DNA from: Gnetum montanum
Lineage: Eukaryota > Streptophyta > Gnetopsida > Gnetales > Gnetaceae
Direction of reading: 5' to 3'
NCBI GenBank assembly: GCA_015680685.1
Contig: MNCI01006151.1
Span: forward strand, 1,446,494 to 1,510,493
Length of the DNA stretch: 64,000 bases
Shown here: positions 57,060-64,000 of the stretch, piece by piece
Numbering within the stretch: the stretch's first letter is position 1
Layout of the letters: each line of letters begins with the position of its first letter
Position numbers and translations under genes: made by a program
Notes under the pieces: model-generated
What the model was told of the DNA's origin: nothing
Database searches by the model: none
Seen by the model: only the letters and a program-made list of their open reading frames with translations

Positions 57060-59975
57060 AGACAAAATTGAACACCTCGCTAGTCCTAGAGTCTATGTTG
57101 TGTAGACTGATGCACAAAATTTTTGAAGAAGGTCACACTGTCCTTAGGGGTAGTGGTTCTGATGGACCTTCTCTAGCCTCTGGCCCATGCGTTGGTGGCA
57201 ACACAGATGATGGTTTCCCTGCAACAACTGCAACTTTTGGAGGTAGCCAGAAAACCTCCAAGAGAGTCCTCATCTTTTCTTCTTTGCTTCTGGGGTCATT
57301 CATAGTCTAGGCAGCTTCTCTAATGTGTGTTGGAACTGGAACTTCCCAAGGGCATGGCAGTGCCAGTAAGAGTTCTTTGAGGTTGACAAACCAGGCTGTG
57401 AACTACTTTCATTCAATTTCAAATGCTCAGATTAATGCCTACAGCTACTGGCAATCATTCATTCGATGGCCCAGGTTTTCTGCAACTGTACGTTGTCCTT
57501 CAAATCACGTGTGAAGAACCTCAAGTTCTGTGTTCACTATTTCTAGCTTTTGCTTTGTTGCCTTATGTGCCTGGAACTCACCCTCATATAGAGAATACAA
57601 GGCATCCACTTACTTTTCCAATTCCAACTGCAGTCTTCCAACTATGATCATAACTAGGTTTCCATATCGATGGTTGAAGAGCTCCATATATTCTATCATC
57701 CCCTCAATCTGCAGCTCCTTAAGGTAGATTTCAACTTGATTGTAGTCATTAAACCCATCAAAGATAGGTTTCCATACTTTACCTCCCTCTTGGAGCTACT
57801 AGAGCACTTGGTTCATCTTAGCCTTGGTGACTTGAATATTCTTTTCATTTATCTCCTTCTACAACCCCACTTGGTCCCAGTAATGATTTTTGACTTTTTC
57901 AAATTTTAGGGCCTCATTCTTCCAAGAAAAAATTTCAATTACAGAATTCTGTCGCAACGCTCAGATCTCCTCCATTGACAGATTTCGATTCTTAGTAGCC
58001 AACCTTCTTACGTCAGCATTTACCCTGGCTAGTTCTTCCTGCTATTGATGGGTAAAATTTTTCAGGTGTTCATTTTCTGCACCAACATTACATAGGCGAT
58101 GAATCTCTGTCATCAATCGGATGTTCTCCTAGTGAACCTCCACCAAGTTCTTGTCTAAGTGATATGCTCGAACATCTACCAAGGACTTGTCAAAGATCAC
58201 CATCTCTCGTACATCCTCAACAATCTGAAGTTTGAGTTGAAGTTATTGAAAAGCTTCATCTCTGGTGATTATGCAGTTGAGGATGGCTAGATCAGTAAGC
58301 TAGGCTCTTAATTGGGCTACTTCTATTGCAAAGAATTGACAAGTGACTTGGGCAGCCTCAAGTTGCCCTTCCAAAATGAGGCTCTTGCCCCTTGCCGAGA
58401 GTAGCTCTAACTAGGTTGCAGTAATGTTGTCCGAAAGGTCAAAGACATCTGGAAGTAGTTGCCCAGTTCCCATCAATCGGTCCAAAAATTCCTCATGTTG
58501 GGCTTCATCAATCTTGCTACGCAAAGTTCTAGCAGATGCCTATATATCTTGTAGTCCATGAACGTCTAGTACAGGTGCTACTGGTGCATTGACGGCCATA
58601 GCAATTGTGTTAGCAACCACTTCGATAGCAGTCTCCTGTCCTTGGTGCTGCATCACCAGGACTGTTGCCCGTTGACCATCCTCCAAGCATACCAAAAAGG
58701 TAGTAGCATTCCTAGATATTTCGAGATACTATTATCTCTTAAACACTAGGATCTATCCTTGCTAGCACTTGCACCCGAGCTACGGAGAACATTAGCCCTG
58801 CCCTTTCAAGCAACCTCACTGATCGAGCCACTTCCTCTAGGTGGCTCATGGTAGGGTGATAGACGAAGGATCTTCTCCTCCACTAGTCTTGCTAGATTGC
58901 TCTTGTTGGCTCAAGAGCATTTCCTGGATTTTGCAAATGTGTTCTGCTATGGTTTGTGAGCTAGGCTGTGTTGTTTGTGTAGGTGGTGGAGGTGGTCACT
59001 GCTCCTCCTCTAGCTATGTGGTGGTAGGAGTTTTATCCTTCATCATTTCTTTCCAAGAGGAAATCGGGGCATGTCAAATTACATCATTGGAGTATCATGC
59101 TATCCCTACCCGTTTGCACAATTTTTAGATTAGGTAGGGAAAGGGGAGAGCTCATCTTCCATGTTCGTTCTCAGTGAACCTCTTTTCAATCTCCAAGAAT
59201 AGCAGCTATGGAAGACTCATTGGGAATTTACCACTCAAGGTGGCACATGCATGGGTGGAGAAGGCAGTGATTTTGCTGGGTCTTACCGTTGGGTTCAAGT
59301 GGTAAGACGCGATCTTTGAGTACACCCTCTCCACCGTGGTCAAAGAGCCAAATTCCTTACTCTCTATCCCATAGCACCATTTTGTCCATTCCACCTTTAC
59401 CTCTAGATCAATCTACTTTGGGATTTCCACCACATCTACCCCAGCCTCGAGCAACCCTAGAGCCTGCGATATAGCCTCCGAAGAGTAAGAGACATAAATG
59501 TCTTTGATTCTTACTCTAGACCCTGATTGTCGATTCATCCAGAAGAGATAGGTCTCTCCTAAGTACCATTCACCTCACCACTAGTTGTGATGATTGGCCA
59601 CATCGAAGAGTATTGCAGTTGGAGCCACACTTCTTCTAGTGCATTCTTGAGGAATGGTCCAAAATTTAGCTCTTGAAGAAACATTCACTACATCTCGTGC
59701 AACGTGATAGCATCAAGGTAGGCTTGGGTCAGGGTGACCTCAAGCTGTGGTGCTATCCTAGGAGTCTCATCCCCTTGTGATTTCTCATTGGGAATCTCCT
59801 CTTTGGGAATCTAATGGACAAATTCCACATCAGGTCCTTCATGGAGAGGGCCAGTTGCATGAGAGCCCTCAACATGCTCTAGCGGTTGCAGTCCTCATCC
59901 CCTTCCCATGTGTGGATGCTTGTCCCTTGGCTATGATGGTCCTTCACCCCTCGGGTGCCTTGGTTTGGGTGCCAT
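57060..59975 (-). pseudogene. Extra ORF 3' of pol, best-preserved copy (C)
   Basis: Starts at ATG 59975-59973 (MAPKPRHPRGE), directly after TTTGATTACAG, a good splice-acceptor sequence. N-terminal quarter: LEVTLTQAYLDAI, then WYLGETYLFW, RIKDIYVSYSSEAISQALGL, and a continuous block 59394-59206 with ESKEFGSLTTVERVYSKIAS and YHLNPTVRPSKITAFSTHAC. These blocks match E1 residue for residue at many sites and recall the plant 'putative transposon protein'/ATHILA ORF-1 domain. The C-terminal half is charged and coiled-coil-like, ending near a VFNFVS motif also present in E1. Stops and frameshifts are present but fewer than in pol. It may act in the particle or in integration; that is not shown by the sequence. 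Confidence 0.7.
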
Positions 59976-61990
59976 CTGTAATCAAACATAACCACCAATT
60001 AGACTGTGCATAAGTAGCCTAAGATGGTCCTTATACACCTTCTCAGTTTGACCAAGTTATGTTGTTGGCACAGGCATTCCTTTAAGTCTTCCAGAGAGTT
60101 AATTTATGGGTTAGAGCTAGAATTTTCATAATTAACTAACTAATTAATTAATTACACATAGGCATCACCCCCCGCCCCCCACAACTAAGAGAATACCTCT
60201 GGTTGCTTAAAATGGCAAGGATCGGTTGATGCAGACATGTGATGGAATGTAGGCGTGTTGGGAAGGGTTAGGCAGAAAAAAATGGCAAAATCTCCCCTCA
60301 ATTTGGATTTCAAATGATGAAAATTTCAAAGCGCAGTAGGTGTATATATAGGGATTAGGTGCTGCGTCGATGGGGCTGTGTATACGTGGCCCCGTATACA
60401 TAGGGGTGTTCACCCGTTGACTAGTGTTGACCAACCTAGAAAAAACTCGAAATGATGAATTTGAAAAGACAATCTGGGATGGCTGAAGCACCTAAGAGGC
60501 CCGGTCATGGCTAAGGATAGGAGGAGGAAAACTAGTGCTCAAAAAAGAGTCAAAATAGGAAAATGGGACTCAAAATGAACTCCGCAAGGAATAAATTGAA
60601 CGATGGGACCCAGAAACTAGTCAACCATGAAATCCAAAGGATGGAAGGCCTAACAAGCAAAACCAAGGAGATGCAGGTGGGTCCTACCCATAGTACGAAA
60701 TAGCCATAGTAGCCCCTACAAATCCCCAACATCAGGGTTCGTGGGCCCCAAGGCTAAGAAATGGTATTTGCTAGTTAAGACTCCTACCTAAGAGATCCTA
60801 CCAAGGCATGGGAAGCCCAAGGAAATCATGATGAACCTTCACAACATAAGACAGGTAGTGAGGTGAGTGATGAAGTGAATTGAGTGAAGAGAGAGAGAGA
60901 GATGAGAAAATGGAATTCTGATCGTTAGTCACATGAAATCCCATGTGTAGTTGTGGTTAAGTGACTTGGTAGAAACTGTCCTAAGGTTAGACCCAAAACT
61001 AGCTACATGCAGTGACATCGCAATAACAGACGAAGCCTTGGCCATCCCCCAAGGAAGTAGGAATGCACCCACAGAGAATCACCACTCCAACAAACATGAG
61101 AGGAAGGAAGTGAAGCAGGATGAAGTTAGAGGGGACCAAGGAAGTTCCATAACTAGTTCTTGTGGCCCGTGAGAGGTGGTCTAAGGGGTGTGCCTTGAAT
61201 TCCCACATAGTGATTTGTTTGTTTTTTCTTTTTCGTTTTCGAGGGAACCACACCATGCAAAGACCCATGCGTGTTTGCATGCATTCGACCAAGGGGTATG
61301 CTTTGAATTCTCATGTTTATTTCTTTTCTTTTATTTTTTTTGTTTCTTTGTTTCTTTTTCTTCTTCTTTTTTTTTTGAATTTTTTGATGAGGACCACACC
61401 ATGCAAGGTTGAACTGCCCAGAAGCTTCCTTGGAGAGAGAGAGGTGGAGTGGTAGGAAATCCATAAGGACATACCAGTAACCCAAGCAACAGGACAGAGC
61501 GATGAATATTGCATTCCCCTTGAAGTCACACCTAATTCAAACCATTGGGTCATCCCCAAGTTTGGGAACTACAAAATTCATACATTAATTATAATATTTT
61601 TTAAGTGAAGGGTTTGCATGTTCTCAATAAAAGGAAAACCATGGAGTGGGTGAATGGGTGGATGATGAAAACTCACTGCCGATGTTATGAACAGAAAATA
61701 GACGTAAAGTCCAAAGACAACCATGTGAGAGTAGGAACCAGACAACTAGGTGGACTAGTGTACATTACCCATCGCAATGAAAACCATCTGCACTAAACAT
61801 CTGAAGACAATAAGACGATGTATTAGCCATTACACAAAAAATGAAACACACATAAAGAAATGAAAAATAATTAAATAAAGGAAAAAATGTACAAAGAATT
61901 TGAAAATGTATGAATGATGGTGAAAAACAAAAAGGTGTAAAACAAAAAAAAATTTCAAAACAGTGAGGGGTGTAGTGGAATGGATCAACA
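59976..61990 (-). other. 3' noncoding region of C between pol and extra ORF
   Basis: Shares the T-rich tract (61800-61960) and the duplicated module (61183-61410, with T/C-rich variable core) with A, B and E1. 60155-60180 has a short C-rich run. No coding sequence is conserved. Confidence 0.65.
61183..61410 (-). repeat. Duplicated noncoding module, copy C
   Basis: Two units with the constant parts GTGTGCCTTGAATTC / GGTATGCTTTGAATTC and ACCACACCATGCAA flank variable pyrimidine tracts, as in E1 and A. Confidence 0.65.
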
Positions 61991-61999
61991 AGGATGATG

Positions 62000-64000
62000 G
62001 TCTCCCCCACGACTAGGTGGAAAGGAAGAGAGGCAAAAAATGGAGCGAGGTTGTCCTAGTGATGATGAGGCAGTTGCATTGGTTGAGTGGAGTTCATGGA
62101 AAGGTTTCAATTGTTGGCAATTGACTAACTACATTTTGGTGGGGTCCTCAGGTTTGTGGATAAGCAAGGCCCCGGATGGGAAGGTTTCGAAGACAATGTA
62201 AGGTCCCTCTCATAGTGTTTGAAACTTGGTCGGCTGAGATACGTGTGAGGGGTTCCAATACAACACTTTGTCTTCACATCTAAATGTGACCATATGAATC
62301 CTAAGATCATTTCATTTTTTGTTATAGGCCTTGTGGATCTCATTGGAAGATAGGGCCACTAATCGGTTATCATCTAGCACACTTAAATTGATGAGTCATT
62401 CTCGTTGTGCTAGTGGGAGATCAAGGCCTAAGTCACTGGTGGTGGATAGTGTGTGGAGTTCGACCTGAATTGGAAGTGTTGGTAACTTTCTATACACTAA
62501 CTCATAGGGAGAGTATCCTATAGGAAGTTTCCAAGTGGAGCGATAGGCCCATAGGGCATCATTAAGTTTAGTACTCCAATCCCTCCTTTATTTGCTGATT
62601 GTTTGGGTAAGGATCTTGGTGATCTCCCTATTGGTGACTTTGACTTGCCCATTGGCTTGGGGTGATAGGGAGATGTAAATTTATGGATGACCCCCAAGTT
62701 TTGCATGAGGTTCCAAAATGTGATACTCGTAAAATGAGTCCCATTATCAGAAATGAGTGCACATGGCACTCCAAACCTATTAATGATTTGTTGCTCGACA
62801 AATCATGTGGTGGTGTTTGAAGAACAGTCGGTGACAGCTATCACTTCTGCCCACGTTGTATAGTAGTTCACAGCTACAATGATGTAGGCCTTTTCATTTG
62901 ACAAGGGTGTGATGGACCTCATGAAGTCAATGCCCCAGATGTCGAAGGGCTTTAGTGGTTGGATCCACTATTGATGTCCCTCCAACTGTGCCGACATCCC
63001 ACCATCCTTTTGACATCATTCACAAGAGTGGGCGAACCTTTGTGCATTCCTAAAAATTGTGGACTAGTAATACCCTACAAAAAGGACCTTAATGGCCATG
63101 CGGCATCCAGCATAGTGGCCCCCACAAGGACCCTTGTCAGCATCTTGGAGGACACACATCATCATCAGGGACACACAATTGAATCAGGCCATCTACGCAC
63201 ACCTTGTAAAGGTGATCATTGAATTCCATGAAATGCTTGGCCTTATGGAGAAACTATTGTTTCTACCGATGGTTCCACTCCTTTGGCAGCTCCTGGGTTG
63301 TAAGGTAGGTGAGGATGTGGCTGAACCAATGGGATTCCTTAGGTACTTGAGGATCAACTGCACCTGTGAAGAGGATTTCATCTAGAAATTAATTAGATAG
63401 GGACTCCTCCTCTTCTGTGTCATCCCATCATAACCGAGATAAGTGGTCAGCAACCACATTCTTGTTCCCCTTCCTATCTACCATGGTGAGATCAAACTTC
63501 TGAAGAATCACCAGCCACCAGATGATGCAGGGGCTTACCATTGGTTTGTTCATTAGGAACCAGATAGCACTATGGTCAGTATGCACAAACACCTCGTATC
63601 CAAGCACATAGTACCAGAATTTTTCCAGGCAAACACCACCACCACCAACTCCTTTACGGTGGTGGTGTAGTTGACTTGAGCACTCACAGTGCTACGGCTT
63701 GCATAGTGGATATAATATGGACATTTTATATCATCACACTGTGTAAGCACGGCTCCCAAGGCATAGTTGGATGCATTTGTCATAATGTAAAAGGGTCTAA
63801 ACCAATCAAGTGCTCATAAAACTGAAGTTTCTATGAGTTTCTGTTTAAGCAATTGGAATGTTGATCCACACTCCTTGGTCTAGATGAATGGAGCATCCTT
63901 CTTTGTAAGTTCTACCAACAGCTTGATGATCTTCAAGAAGTTTTCAATGAAGCACCGATAGTAACCAGTGTGTCCAAGGAATGACCAAACATCTTTGACA
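62000..64000 (-). pseudogene. Decayed pol of C: RT end, RNase H, integrase
   Basis: RNase H at about 63790-63400 (DASNYALGA appears as NASNYALGAV, then YASRSTVSAQVNYTTT). Integrase at about 63250-62300, with ALISDNGTHF intact. In the frame of the final core motif the catalytic Glu is Lys (GQVKVTN). Stops and frame changes are present, but it is somewhat better kept than E1. The RT part continues beyond 64000. Confidence 0.8.

Larger units (their letters stand above)
57036..64000 (-). mobile_element. Gypsy copy C (Athila/Tat family), minus strand, 3'-truncated, running off the window
   Basis: Order on the minus strand: RT end, RNase H and integrase (64000 to about 62000), T-rich tract (61960-61800), shared 3' noncoding region, extra ORF (59975 to about 57060). 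The 3' noncoding end, polypurine tract and 3' LTR expected after the extra ORF are missing. The 5' half lies beyond the window. It confirms the arrangement seen in E1. Confidence 0.85.

Noticed and set aside
61153-61485. Lys-rich minus-strand and Phe-rich plus-strand open frames
   Set aside because: Both arise from the pyrimidine-rich variable core of the noncoding module in copy C.
1-64000. CRISPR arrays, bacterial operons, rRNA or organelle DNA insertions
   Set aside because: No regularly spaced identical repeats, Shine-Dalgarno-led ORF series, rRNA or plastid/mitochondrial gene sequence was seen.

Overview
The window is plant nuclear DNA made almost entirely of old, nested transposable elements. 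No intact protein-coding gene is visible. The evidence is several diverged Ty3/gypsy elements, one Ty1/copia element, plant-type non-LTR elements (RTE-like and L1-like), introns with plant-like AT-rich sequence, and a plant A-type cytochrome P450 fragment. Most element codons have decayed by C-to-T/G-to-A change. Such a dense, ancient repeat landscape fits a large-genome seed plant, possibly a gymnosperm, but the species cannot be fixed from the sequence.

Layout. 1-660: probable copia LTR end on the minus strand. 661-1342: small CpG-rich, non-repetitive island. 1817-9683: plus-strand, 5'-truncated Ty3/gypsy copy 'E1' (pol remnant, 3' noncoding region, extra ORF, LTR). 9684-11092: second partial copy with its own LTR. 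11695-18437: element 'A' (minus), two LTRs and gag but no pol. 18443-19303: L1-type LINE tail. 19304-22673: low-copy CpG-rich island holding a P450 3' fragment, a possible small spliced transcript and many short tandem duplications. 22674-36665: one RTE-like LINE (minus) that appears to be split by truncated gypsy copy 'E2' (22976-25738) and by complete element 'B' (26332-36312, target-site duplication TTAGC). 37965-42465: copia element 'G'. 44017-53377: chromovirus-like gypsy element 'F', whose leader carries an intron-containing antisense gene (44740-46972). 53378-56895: plus-strand gag/protease/RT of copy 'D'. 56896-64000: minus-strand copy 'C', running off the window.

E1, E2, A, B, C, D and the partial LTRs belong to one Ty3/gypsy family of the Athila/Tat branch. 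They share LTR ends TGATGA...TCATCA, a decayed tRNA-Asp-type primer binding site, a T-rich tract after pol and a common 3' noncoding region. Members differ in structure. E1, E2 and C carry an extra ORF 3' of pol (a domain reminiscent of plant transposon/ATHILA ORF-1 proteins plus coiled coil). B and A lack it, and A has also lost pol.

The most notable items are the conserved extra ORF with a splice-acceptor-like site at its ATG, the antisense spliced gene inside F, and a U3 hairpin whose sequence changes between LTR copies while its pairing is kept.
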